Shown in pieces: positions 21,562 to 32,031 of a stretch of 38,104 bases of DNA (position 1 is the first letter of the stretch; every line of letters starts with the position of its first letter). Position numbers and translations under genes: made by a program. Under the pieces are notes generated by a model. It made no database searches. It had not been told where the DNA came from and saw nothing but the letters and a program-made list of their open reading frames with translations. The stretch lies in the NCBI GenBank assembly GCA_005884455.1, contig VBCH01000239.1, positions 1 through 38,104 on the forward strand, given 5' to 3'. The DNA comes from Betaproteobacteria bacterium. Lineage in GTDB: Bacteria; Pseudomonadota; Gammaproteobacteria; Burkholderiales; SG8-39.

Positions 21562-22860
21562 CTAGCCGCGACCCGCCAATCGCAGGTTCGCCTGGGTCAG
21601 GCGATCGACCAGCACGCGCATGAACGCCTTGTTGAATCCGACCTGGCAGCCGTCGGTTGCGACGCGCAAGGCATCGGCCTTGATCTCGATCACCGTGATC
21701 TCGCCCGCTGCCGTGATTGTTGTAGTGCGGCGTCCCATGCGGCCGGTGAAGTACAGGATCTCGCCGAAACACCCTCCCGGCTTGATGACGTTGAGCTGCT
21801 TGCCGAGGAGCGCTACGCTGACTTCGCCGTTGACGAGGAGGTAAAAGCTGTCGCCCTGGTCGGCTTCCCGGATGATGACGGTTCCCGCGTCCATGGTCTT
21901 CCAGCTGCCGATGCGCACGACCTCCCACAGGGCGACGTCGTCGAAATCCTCGAAAAACGCCATGTCGCGCAGGGAGTTGAATTTCTCTGAGTCGGAAACC
22001 GACGCTCCTGAAAGGCGCAGCGTGGTGAAGGCCTGGCTGAGCTCCTTGCCGAACTCGAGCCAGGTCTTGTGGCGGGCGGCTGGATCTTTCTCGATGGCCT
22101 TCATCACGATCTGGTCGAGCAGCGGCGACAGGTCGGGACGCAAAGTCACCGGCCGAGCCGGGGCCGAGTTGAGAATGGCGTAGCTCAAGCCCGCCTGGGT
22201 ATTGGCCTCGTAGGGCAAGCGGCCGGTGAGCATGCGGTACATCACTACCCCCAGCGAATAGATATCGGTCTGGTGGGTGATGTCTTCCATCCGGATCTGT
22301 TCGGGGGACATGTAAGCGGGCGAGCCCACTCCGGTGATCTGGGTCGTCTCCTGGCCATGGCGCTGCTGAAACGACGCCCCGAAATCACTGACCTTGGTGT
22401 CGCCGGACTGCGAGAGCAGGATGTTTCCCGGCTTGATGTCGCGGTGGATCACCCCGTGCTGGAACGCGTACTCGAGCGCGCGTATGCATTTGAAGATGAT
22501 CTCGATGACCTTGCTGAGGGGCAGCAGATTGGTGACGTCCGAGTGCGCCTCGAGCGTGGTCCCGGGTACGTACTCCATGACCAGGTAGCTGTGCTCGGGC
22601 TCGACCACCGCGTCGAGGATCTCGACGATGTGCGGATGGCTGAGCTTGCCGGCGAGCGCGGCCTCGGCGAGGAACGCTTTGTGCATCATGCGTTCGGTCT
22701 GCGGGCTGATGTTTTCATCGAACAGGAACACCTTGATGGCGACGTCGCGGTCGGCGAACGGGTCGCGCGCGAGGTACACCCGGCTGGTCGCGCCGCTGCC
22801 GATCTGCCTAACGATCGGGTATTTGCCCAGGTGTTCCTGGAGCTCGAATTTCATCGCCAT
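21562..22860 (-). CDS. Ser/Thr protein kinase with C-terminal cyclic-nucleotide-binding-like domain
   Basis: A 432-aa cytoplasmic protein. The kinase domain (about 14-275) has every catalytic element: GSGATSRVY (21-29), Lys43, Glu66, HRDIKPGN (139-146), DFG (159-161) and the SPE triplet at 185-187, so it should be active. A CAP/Crp-like domain follows (about 320-425) with VIIREADQGDSFYLLVNGEVSV and GGCFGEILYFTGRMGRRTTT. The phosphate-binding cassette is recognisable but has RRTTT where the usual pattern is R-x-A-T/S, so nucleotide binding is uncertain. No transmembrane segment is seen. ATG 22860 and 22854 are both possible starts. No phosphatase gene lies nearby; the targets are unknown. It is divergent from clpB. 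Confidence 0.92.
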   Translation of the reverse strand: MAMKFELQEHLGKYPIVRQIGSGATSRVYLARDPFADRDVAIKVFLFDENISPQTERMMHKAFLAEAALAGKLSHPHIVEILDAVVEPEHSYLVMEYVPGTTLEAHSDVTNLLPLSKVIEIIFKCIRALEYAFQHGVIHRDIKPGNILLSQSGDTKVSDFGASFQQRHGQETTQITGVGSPAYMSPEQIRMEDITHQTDIYSLGVVMYRMLTGRLPYEANTQAGLSYAILNSAPARPVTLRPDLSPLLDQIVMKAIEKDPAARHKTWLEFGKELSQAFTTLRLSGASVSDSEKFNSLRDMAFFEDFDDVALWEVVRIGSWKTMDAGTVIIREADQGDSFYLLVNGEVSVALLGKQLNVIKPGGCFGEILYFTGRMGRRTTTITAAGEITVIEIKADALRVATDGCQVGFNKAFMRVLVDRLTQANLRLAGRG

Positions 22861-22881
22861 CGGCGCGGGGAGTTAATTCGT

Positions 22882-22995
22882 ATGTTGGACATGAGATCGG
22901 ATTTTGCCACGTTGCAGGAGTATGCTTCGTGGGACCCGAAGCAGCACTTCAAGCTCGCGGGGCAGCGAAGCAAGATCGCAGGGGGACAGACTTGA
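22882..22995 (+). other. Short open frame upstream of clpB, doubtful
   Basis: A 37-codon open frame (MLDMRSDFATLQEYASWDPK at its start) runs from ATG 22882 to the TGA at 22993-22995, which overlaps the -35 of the clpB promoter. It has no Shine-Dalgarno and no recognised family. It fills most of the 192-nt kinase-clpB gap, so it may be a small gene, a gene remnant or chance. Confidence 0.2.
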
Positions 22996-23018
22996 AATCT
23001 GGCCTAATCCCCCCACTT
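22991..23018 (+). promoter_or_regulatory. Sigma32 heat-shock promoter of clpB
   Basis: CTTGAAA (22991-22997), a 13-nt spacer and CCCCACTT (23011-23018) closely match the sigma32 consensus (CTTGAAA, 13-15 nt, CCCCATnT). The predicted transcription start near 23025 leaves a leader of about 28 nt before ATG 23053, and so rules out the in-frame TTG at 23017 as the start. The same bases lie in a wider dyad (GGGGGA at 22981-22986, TCCCCC at 23008-23013). Confidence 0.8.
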
Positions 23019-23052
23019 GCATCTCAACTATCGGATTCCGGATCACGGCAAA

Positions 23053-25665
<2,613 letters not shown>

Positions 25666-25710
25666 AAAAAGCTTGATGGGACGCAAGGCCCCGGGCAGAA
25701 TCCGGGTTCA

Positions 25711-26151
25711 ATGTTCGTCGCCGAGTCCAAGCGCCTCACCCACGCCGGCGCCAAGAAAATAGCCGACACCGCCGTAGCCAAGGCGAGGCAGGCCGGGATC
25801 GCGATATCGGTCGCGGTTGCCGATGCGGGCGGACATCTGATCGTGCTCGAGCGCATGGACGGCGGGCGCTTCCATTCCCTGCACTCGGCGACAACCAAAG
25901 CCGCCTGTGCCGCTTCCAACATGCGGCCCACGTCCTCGCACGGCGCTCAGGGGCAGGCGCTCGACACGGCGCATGCACTCGGGCTCGCCCTCGCGGCGGG
26001 CCCCGGGCGCTGGACTGCGATGGAGGGCGGCTGCCCCATCATCATCGAAGGCGAATGCATCGGCGGCGTCGGAGTGAGCGGGGCCGACTGGGCGACGGAC
26101 GAGCGCATCGCGCGCGAAGCGGTCGAATCGATCGGCGCGAACCCGAAGTGA
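25711..26151 (+). CDS. GlcG/HbpS family protein (DUF336-type)
   Basis: A 146-aa protein of the GlcG/HbpS family. It has the typical core AVADAGGHLIVLERMDG (35-51), a Lys/Ala-rich ATTKAACAA helix and GGCPIIIEGECIGGVGVSGA (107-126). There is no signal peptide, so it should be cytoplasmic. Family members bind heme or cobalamin-like ligands, or are encoded with glycolate or degradation pathways without known function. It starts 45 nt after clpB but is followed by an oxidoreductase gene 6 nt later and then by a Bug binding protein, so it looks like part of a small catabolic group. Confidence 0.88.
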   Translation: MFVAESKRLTHAGAKKIADTAVAKARQAGIAISVAVADAGGHLIVLERMDGGRFHSLHSATTKAACAASNMRPTSSHGAQGQALDTAHALGLALAAGPGRWTAMEGGCPIIIEGECIGGVGVSGADWATDERIAREAVESIGANPK

Positions 26152-26157
26152 CAGACG

Positions 26158-27165
26158 ATGGCGTTCGAGCCCCTGCGCGTCGCGTGCATCGGCATGGGTT
26201 GGTGGTCTGACGTTCTCGCCGACGCCATCCAAAGATCGAAGAAGCTGAGGATCGTCGCCTGCTACACGCGTTCCGAGGGCAAGCGCAAGGCGTTTGCCGC
26301 GAAATACGGCTGCAGCGCGGCGCCCAGCTACGAGGCTGTCCTGAAGGATCGCGCGATCGAGGCGATCATCAACACCACGCCGAACGACGCGCATCTGGAG
26401 ACCACGCGCGCAGCCGCGCTGGCGGGCAAGCATGTGTTTCTCGACAAGCCGATCGCCAACACTGTCGCCGAAGGGCGCGCCATCACCGAGGCCTGCCGCA
26501 AGGCGGGCGTCGTGCTCGCGCTGGGATACCAGCGGCGCCGCGAGAGCTATTTTCGATGGATCCGCAAGAGAATCGACGCAGGCGAGTTCGGACAACTGGT
26601 CAACGCCGAGGCCAACATCAGCCGCGACCGGCTCGGCAAGATCGATCTCAACTCCTGGCGCTACACTGCCACGGGAATGCCGGGAGGGGTGATGCTGCAG
26701 ATCGGCATTCACTACGCGGACGTGCTCGAATATCTTCTCGGGCCCGTCAAGGCCGTCAACGGAAGGTTCGCGCAGCTCGTGCTCCCGGGTGACAATCCGG
26801 ACGTTGCGAGCCTCGTTCTCGAGCACGAGAACGGCGCCCTCTCGACGCTCAACGCGAGCTACGCCTCCGCTTCGGAGTACTACCTGATGAATATCTACGG
26901 CAAGGAGGCGAGCGCGTATTACGATATGCATCAGGGGCTGCGGCTGCTGAAGCGCGGCGGCAGCGGTCCAAGCCCGGTCGCCTGCGAAAAGAACGATACC
27001 TTCGTCGAAGAGCTCGAGGAATTCGCCCGGGCGGTCCGCGGCGACGGCCGGCCCGAGGTGGGCGGGGAAGGCGCCACCGCCTCCCTCGCAGTCATCCGGG
27101 CGGGAATCGTGTCGGCGCGCGAGGGCCGCCGCGTCGAGGTCGAGGAAATGCTCTCGAAGGATTGA
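26158..27165 (+). CDS. Gfo/Idh/MocA family NAD(P)-dependent oxidoreductase
   Basis: A 335-aa dehydrogenase of the sugar/inositol-type Gfo/Idh/MocA family. The N-terminal Rossmann fold has RVACIGMGWWSDVL (7-20), with the GxGxx loop slightly altered, then IEAIINTTPNDAHLE and HVFLDKPIANT; the usual EKP catalytic motif is DKP here. The C-terminal part shows MPGGVMLQIGIHYADVLEYLLGP, which carries the GGG/HxxD-like catalytic region of the family. The substrate is unknown. The gene is 6 nt after the GlcG-like gene and 16 nt before the Bug gene, suggesting one transcript for uptake and conversion of an unidentified compound. Confidence 0.9.
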   Translation: MAFEPLRVACIGMGWWSDVLADAIQRSKKLRIVACYTRSEGKRKAFAAKYGCSAAPSYEAVLKDRAIEAIINTTPNDAHLETTRAAALAGKHVFLDKPIANTVAEGRAITEACRKAGVVLALGYQRRRESYFRWIRKRIDAGEFGQLVNAEANISRDRLGKIDLNSWRYTATGMPGGVMLQIGIHYADVLEYLLGPVKAVNGRFAQLVLPGDNPDVASLVLEHENGALSTLNASYASASEYYLMNIYGKEASAYYDMHQGLRLLKRGGSGPSPVACEKNDTFVEELEEFARAVRGDGRPEVGGEGATASLAVIRAGIVSAREGRRVEVEEMLSKD

Positions 27166-27181
27166 GGTCAGGAGATTGTTC

Positions 27182-28132
27182 ATGAAAGCAGGATTGTCAC
27201 TCGTCGGCGCGCTCCTCGCGGCGGCCGTCCAGGCGCAGGAGCCGTCATTCCCCCATAAGAGTCCGTTGGAGATCACGGTTCTCTTCCCCGCCGGGACGTC
27301 GGCCGACGTGACCGCCCGCTTGCTCGCCGACGGGATGTCGAAGCAGCTCGGTGGCGCCAAAGTGCTCGTGGTCAACCGCCCTGGCGCCGGGGGCGGGATC
27401 GGCTACAAATACGTAGCCTCGCAGAAGGCCGACGGATACTCGATCGTCTGGAATTCCAATTCGATCTCGACGACCTTCCATTCCGGCATGTTGCCGTTCG
27501 ACTACCACGAGTTCGACGCGGTCGCGCGGGTGCTGGTGGAGTCGCCCGTGATCGCGGTGCGCGGCGAGTCGAAATGGAAAACGCTAGTCCAGCTTGTCGC
27601 CGATGCGAAATCGCGTCCCAAGGGCATCACGGTCGGAAACTCCGGAATCGGGAGTCACACCCATATCTCCTCGGTCGCGCTGTTCAAGGCCGCGGGTGCC
27701 GAGGTCGTGGATGTGCCGTTCGGCGCGGCGCAGGTGGTGCCGAGCCTGCTCGGAGGACAGGTGGATGCGGTGCTGCAGCTTCCCGCAGCGCTCTCGGGCT
27801 ACGTGAAATCGGGGCAGATGCGCCTACTCGCCTCCCTCACTTCGGCGCGCGATCCCTTGCTCGGCGATGTGCCAACCGCGCGCGAGCAAGGGTTCGACGT
27901 CTCGCTCGAAGCCTGGCGAGGAATCGCCGCGCCGAAGGGGACCCCCAAGTCCGCGGTCGCGACGCTCGAGGCGGCGATCAGGAAGACCGCGGAGAGCCCC
28001 GATTTCGTCCAGGCCTGCGAGAAGCTGGGCGTGCGTCCGGCGTTTATGGCGGGCGAAGAGTTTGGCCACCTGATCGCGAAGGAAGACGCGGAGCTCGCAC
28101 GCATCATGCAGCTTATCGGCCTGAAGAAGTAA
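27182..28132 (+). CDS. Bug/TctC-type periplasmic substrate-binding protein
   Basis: A 316-aa exported binding protein of the tripartite tricarboxylate transporter (TTT) type. A signal peptide (KAGLSLVGALLAAAVQAQ) is followed by the family pattern FPHKSPLEITVLFPAGTSADVTARL, NRPGAGGGIG and WRGIAAPKGTPKSAVATLEAAI. ATG 27182 has AGGAG upstream; an in-frame TTG 6 nt earlier is less likely. No TctA or TctB membrane genes are near, so it is an orphan binding protein, common in Burkholderiales. Its ligand is probably a carboxylated compound (family knowledge). Its last 20 nt overlap the end of the opposing YqgE gene. Confidence 0.92.
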   Translation: MKAGLSLVGALLAAAVQAQEPSFPHKSPLEITVLFPAGTSADVTARLLADGMSKQLGGAKVLVVNRPGAGGGIGYKYVASQKADGYSIVWNSNSISTTFHSGMLPFDYHEFDAVARVLVESPVIAVRGESKWKTLVQLVADAKSRPKGITVGNSGIGSHTHISSVALFKAAGAEVVDVPFGAAQVVPSLLGGQVDAVLQLPAALSGYVKSGQMRLLASLTSARDPLLGDVPTAREQGFDVSLEAWRGIAAPKGTPKSAVATLEAAIRKTAESPDFVQACEKLGVRPAFMAGEEFGHLIAKEDAELARIMQLIGLKK

Positions 28133-28727
28133 GCCTCAGCGCGTCGGCGCGGCCGTCGGCGCGGACCGCGCTCGCCCGCCTCACCATGTCCTGCCAGAGC
28201 CTGGAAGTGTCCTTCAGGAAAACCGGGTCGGCTTCGGCATCGACGACCAGCCAGTCGCCGCGGTCGAGCTCTCCGCGCAGCTGGCCCGGCGCCCAGCCGG
28301 AGTAACCCGCGAAGAAACGGATCTTCGGCGGCGGGTCGTTGAGCAGCGCGTCGATCGAGTCGGGTACGACCGCGAGGTACAGCCCGGGAAGCATCGTCAC
28401 GGCCGCGCCGGAAAACTTGTCGGCCTGGAATACGGCGAACAAGCCTTGAGGGGCTACCGGCCCGCCGAAGAATATCGGCTCCTTGAAGCGTTTGAAGCGC
28501 TCGCTCGGCAGCATCTCGGCGAGCGAGCGGTTGGTGGGCCGGTTGATGATGACGCCGGTCGTCTCCGCGCCTTCCGCCTGCGTGACCAGGACCACCGTTT
28601 CCCGGAAATTCGGGTCGGGCATCCCGGGTCTCGCGACGAGGAAAACGGCTTTGGAGGAGCCTTGCGCGTAGGCGGCCGTCGCGAGGACGAGAAACGCGAG
28701 AAAGGCGGCTAGCCGCGAGCTCTTCAT
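28113..28727 (-). CDS. Exported YqgE/AlgH-family protein, second copy
   Basis: A 204-aa protein of the YqgE/AlgH family (DUF179) with a clear Sec signal peptide (SSRLAAFLAFLVLATAAYAQ). Family motifs are TGVIINRPTNRSLAEM, PIFFGGPVAP, and FFAGYSGWAPGQLRGELDRGDWLVV. Canonical YqgE is cytoplasmic with no signal, so export is notable. The function of the family is unknown. I used ATG 28727, which overlaps the upstream YqgE copy by 4 nt (ATGA), rather than a longer in-frame opening that reads upstream coding sequence. It shares about a third of its residues with its neighbour by eye and ends overlapping the Bug gene by 20 nt. Confidence 0.88.
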   Translation of the reverse strand: MKSSRLAAFLAFLVLATAAYAQGSSKAVFLVARPGMPDPNFRETVVLVTQAEGAETTGVIINRPTNRSLAEMLPSERFKRFKEPIFFGGPVAPQGLFAVFQADKFSGAAVTMLPGLYLAVVPDSIDALLNDPPPKIRFFAGYSGWAPGQLRGELDRGDWLVVDAEADPVFLKDTSRLWQDMVRRASAVRADGRADALRLTSSGR

Positions 28728-29317
28728 CCGGGCGCCCAGGCGGTCACCGCCCGCGCGCGCCGCAGCAGCTCCTCCCAGAGTCTTGCCGGATCCTTGCGGA
28801 ACACGAGCTCGGGGTCGGCCTCGAGGACGTACCACAATCCGCGGTCGACCTCCTGGCGCAGCTCCCCCGGCCGCCAGGCGACGTAGCCGACGTAGTAGCG
28901 CGCCTCGTTGGGACTCTCCTCGATGATGTGATCGACGACCGCGCCCTGGGTCGCGAGGAACAGCTCTTTCATGATCCGGATGGATCCGGGGCCGGGTGTG
29001 TGGTCGATGTGGACCACCGCGAAAATCGCCTGGCGCAGCATCGGCCCGCCGAAGTACACGGGATCGCGCACCAGCTTGGACGGGGCGTGCTCGGGGAAGA
29101 GGCTGGAGAGCGATCGTCCGGTGGGGCGGTTGATGATGACGCCGACGTGGCGGTTGTTCTCGACCGGCACCGCGAGCAGCACAGCTCCCCTGTAATCCGG
29201 GTCGACGAGGCGCGGCGCCGCCACCAGCGTCACGGTGCCGTCCGGTTCGCCTTCCTGGGAAAGGGCGCTCGCGCCGGGGAGACAGGCGAGCAAGGCCAAA
29301 ACGGCGAGTCGGAGCAT
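28724..29317 (-). CDS. Exported YqgE/AlgH-family protein, first copy
   Basis: A 197-aa YqgE/AlgH protein with a signal peptide (LRLAVLALLACLPGASALSQ) and family motifs VGVIINRPTGRSLSSLF, PVYFGGPMLRQ and YYVGYVAWRPGELRQEVDRGLWYVL. The usual G-W of the GYSGWAPGQL motif is replaced by AW here. GGGGAGA lies 6 nt before the ATG. It follows tag by 13 nt on the same strand and overlaps the second copy by 4 nt, so the three genes are likely one operon. The pair is probably an old tandem duplication, since the two have diverged widely. Periplasmic location is predicted, but function is unknown. Confidence 0.88.
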   Translation of the reverse strand: MLRLAVLALLACLPGASALSQEGEPDGTVTLVAAPRLVDPDYRGAVLLAVPVENNRHVGVIINRPTGRSLSSLFPEHAPSKLVRDPVYFGGPMLRQAIFAVVHIDHTPGPGSIRIMKELFLATQGAVVDHIIEESPNEARYYVGYVAWRPGELRQEVDRGLWYVLEADPELVFRKDPARLWEELLRRARAVTAWAPG

Positions 29318-29330
29318 CGATCTCCCCAGG

Positions 29331-29957
29331 TTATTCGCTTTCCCCCCGGAGTTTAGCCGAAGAACCGGGTCTTGGGAGAGCCGCCAGCTGCGGGCGTCGA
29401 AAGCAAGCGGCCAGATGATCGTTCACCATTCCCACCGCCTGCATAGTGGCGTACACGATGGTCGAGCCGACGAAACGGAAGCCGCGGAGTTTCAGGTCCT
29501 TGCTGACCGCGTCCGAAAGCGGCGTGCGCGCCGGCACCTCCTTCATGCTGCGCCTGAGTTTCTGCAGCGGACGCCCGTCCACGAAGCCCCAGAGATAGGC
29601 ATCGAACGAGCCGAATTCCCGCCGGACTTCGAGAAAGGCGCGGGCGTTTCCTATCGCGGATTCGATCTTGAGGCGGTTGCGCACGATTCCGGCGTCGGCC
29701 ATCAATCTCTTCACGTCGCGCGCGCCGAAGCGCGCGACCTTTGCGGGGTCGAAGCGGGCGAAGGCCCTGCGGTAATTGTCGCGCTTGTTGAGGATCGTCG
29801 ACCAAGCGAGGCCCGCCTGGGCGCCTTCCAGGATCAGGAACTCGAAGAGGCGCCTGTCGTCGTGGACCGGCACGCCCCATTCCTCGTCGTGATAGCGCAA
29901 ATACTGCGCGCTTCCCAGGCACCAGGGGCAGCGGCGCCTGGCGTCGACTTTGCTCAT
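29331..29957 (-). CDS. tag: DNA-3-methyladenine glycosylase I (Tag)
   Basis: A 208-aa base-excision-repair enzyme that removes 3-methyladenine from alkylated DNA. It closely follows E. coli Tag (187 aa): RCPWC at the N-terminus (Cys10), YLRYHDEEWGVPVHD (His23), LEGAQAGLAWSTILNKRDNYR, and the C-terminal FVGSTIVYATMQAVGMVNDHLAACF, whose His and Cys complete the zinc site of the family. The extra length is a C-terminal tail of about 20 residues (RPQLAALPRPGSS). ATG 29957 has TGGAGCG just upstream. It is divergent from hyuA by only 43 bp and is followed by the two YqgE genes. Confidence 0.96.
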   Translation of the reverse strand: MSKVDARRRCPWCLGSAQYLRYHDEEWGVPVHDDRRLFEFLILEGAQAGLAWSTILNKRDNYRRAFARFDPAKVARFGARDVKRLMADAGIVRNRLKIESAIGNARAFLEVRREFGSFDAYLWGFVDGRPLQKLRRSMKEVPARTPLSDAVSKDLKLRGFRFVGSTIVYATMQAVGMVNDHLAACFRRPQLAALPRPGSSAKLRGESE

Positions 29958-30000
29958 CGCTCCATGATACCGTTTGAGCATTCCGAGGAGGGCGTACCTG

Positions 30001-32031
30001 TTGCTGGTGGCGATCGATATCGGCGGGACTTTCACGGACTTGATGGCCTTCGACGAGGCTACCGGCCGGTTCGCCCAAGCCAAGAGCCTCAGCACGCCCA
30101 CGCAGCTCGTCAAGGGGATCATCGATTGCCTGCGCATGAGCGGCGTGGACCTTGCGGAGATCGCCGAGCTGATCCACGGCTCGACCACCGCCATCAACAC
30201 CTTGATCGAGCGCAAAGGCGCGAAGACCGGCCTCATCGTCACTCGGGGAACGCGCGACGTGTACTCCATCGGGCGCGGCAATCGCCCCGAGTCCTACAAC
30301 CTTTTTTTTCACCGGCACCGGCCGCTCGTTCCCCGGCACCTGACCCGGGAGATCGACGAGCGGATGCTCGCCTCGGGCGAGGTGCTCGAGCCGCTCGGGC
30401 GCGCGAGCCTTGAGGAAGCCTGCCGCCACCTGGCCGAGGAAAAAGTGGAAGCGGTCGCGGTCTGCTTCCTGCATTCCTACGTCAACCCGGAGCACGAGCG
30501 CGCGGCAGGCGAGATCGTGCGCCGGGCCCTGCCCGGTGCCTACGTCTCGCTTTCCCACGAGATACTGCGCGAATACCGGGAATTCGAAAGAACGTCCACC
30601 ACGGTGGTCAACGCCTACATCGGGCCGAAAGTCGCCGGGTACATGCGCAGCCTGAAGGCGAGCCTTGCCGAGATCGGCTTTCGCGGCGAGCTCGCCATCA
30701 TGCAGTCGAACGGCGGCGTGATGACGCCCGAGGTCGCGACCGAGCGTCCAGTGGCGATGATGGAATCCGGGCCGGTCGGAGGAATCATCGCTTCCGCGCA
30801 GACGGGGCGCGCGCTGGGCTTCGCCAACGTGATCTCCTTCGACATGGGCGGCACCACCGCCAAGGCGAGCCTGATACGCGAAGGCGAGCCCGCCATGGCG
30901 CCTGGCTACTACGTCGGCGGGTACGCGAGCGGCCACCCCGTCATGGTGCCGGTGATCGACTTGGTCGAGGTGGGGGCGGGCGGCGGCAGCATCGCCTGGA
31001 TCGACGAGATCGGAGCGCTCAAGGTCGGCCCGCAGAGCGCGGGAGCCGATCCCGGGCCCATATGCTATCGCGGCGGCGGAACCGAGCCGACGATCACCGA
31101 CGCGAATCTCGTGCTGGGCCGGCTCGATCCGGATGATTTCCTCGGCGGCCAGATGGCGCTCGACGCGGAGTCCGCAGCCCGGGGCATCCTGGAGAAGATC
31201 GCCAATCCGCTGAGGGTGAGCACCGCCGCCGCGGCGCAGGCGATCGTCAACATCGCGGTCGCCAAGATGTCGCTTGCCGTGCGCGAAGTCTCGGTCGCCA
31301 AGGGCTACGATCCGCGCGACTTCGCCCTGGTCGCCTCGGGCGGCGCGGGGCCTTTGCACGTGACGGCGATCGCGCGCGAGCTGCACATACCCAAGGTGAT
31401 CGTGCCGCTCTACCCCGCGCATTTCTCGGCGCTCGGCATGCTCGCAGCCGACGAGCGCCACGATTTCATCCGCACCTTCTACGCCGATCTCGACGGCGCC
31501 GATTTCCGACAGCTCGAACGGACGGTGGAGGAGATGGCGGCGCAATCCACGCTCGCGAACAGGAAAGGCGCGGCGCGCAGGATCCATCTCGACCTGCGCT
31601 ATGTCGGCCAGGAGTTCACGCTCTCGGTGCCCGTCACGCAAAAGCAGATCGAGGCGCAGGACCGCCGCGCCATCAGGGGCGCGTTCGACCGGCTCTACGA
31701 GCGGCGCTACGCCCACCATTCGCCGGAGGAGCCGGTCGAGATCGTCAATATCCGGCTCGCCGCGATCGGAAAGCGCGCGAGCCTTGCGTTGCCCCGTCTC
31801 TCCGCGAAGCGCCGCGCCAGGGCGCATCGAAGGATGAAGGTGCATCTGGACGACCCGGCGCGTCCGGTATCCTGTCCGGTATACCGGCGCGAAGAACTCG
31901 GGGCGGGGGCGCGGATCTCCGGGCCGGCTCTGGTGCGCGAGCACGGAACCACCACGGTGCTTTTCCGGGGCGACGCCTGCAGCGTCGCCAGGACGGGCGA
32001 GCTCCTGATTTCGGTGAGAGGCGCGGCATGA
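30001..32031 (+). CDS. hyuA: Hydantoinase/oxoprolinase family protein, HyuA-type subunit
   Basis: A 676-aa ATP-dependent subunit of the hydantoinase A/oxoprolinase/acetone-acetophenone carboxylase family. The N-terminal AIDIGGTFTD (4-13), the later FDMGGTTAKASL and ASGGAGPLHV are the three ATP-binding parts of this actin-like fold. The C-terminal LVREHGTTTVLFRGDA is also characteristic. I chose TTG 30001 because GAGGAGGG (29985-29992) lies 8 nt before it and conserved sequence starts at once; TTG 29974 would put nine non-conserved residues before that. The true substrate (hydantoin, oxoproline, ketone or other) is unknown. It overlaps hyuB by 4 nt; the two subunits act together. Confidence 0.93.
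   Translation: MLVAIDIGGTFTDLMAFDEATGRFAQAKSLSTPTQLVKGIIDCLRMSGVDLAEIAELIHGSTTAINTLIERKGAKTGLIVTRGTRDVYSIGRGNRPESYNLFFHRHRPLVPRHLTREIDERMLASGEVLEPLGRASLEEACRHLAEEKVEAVAVCFLHSYVNPEHERAAGEIVRRALPGAYVSLSHEILREYREFERTSTTVVNAYIGPKVAGYMRSLKASLAEIGFRGELAIMQSNGGVMTPEVATERPVAMMESGPVGGIIASAQTGRALGFANVISFDMGGTTAKASLIREGEPAMAPGYYVGGYASGHPVMVPVIDLVEVGAGGGSIAWIDEIGALKVGPQSAGADPGPICYRGGGTEPTITDANLVLGRLDPDDFLGGQMALDAESAARGILEKIANPLRVSTAAAAQAIVNIAVAKMSLAVREVSVAKGYDPRDFALVASGGAGPLHVTAIARELHIPKVIVPLYPAHFSALGMLAADERHDFIRTFYADLDGADFRQLERTVEEMAAQSTLANRKGAARRIHLDLRYVGQEFTLSVPVTQKQIEAQDRRAIRGAFDRLYERRYAHHSPEEPVEIVNIRLAAIGKRASLALPRLSAKRRARAHRRMKVHLDDPARPVSCPVYRREELGAGARISGPALVREHGTTTVLFRGDACSVARTGELLISVRGAA

Noticed and set aside
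23017-23052. Upstream TTG start for clpB
   Set aside because: TTG 23017 lies within the -10 of the sigma32 promoter, so it could not be on the transcript; the family start is ATG 23053.
25666-25710. Terminator after clpB
   Set aside because: A short CCCGG/CCGGG stem is present but no T-run follows it, and the stem has just 5 bp.
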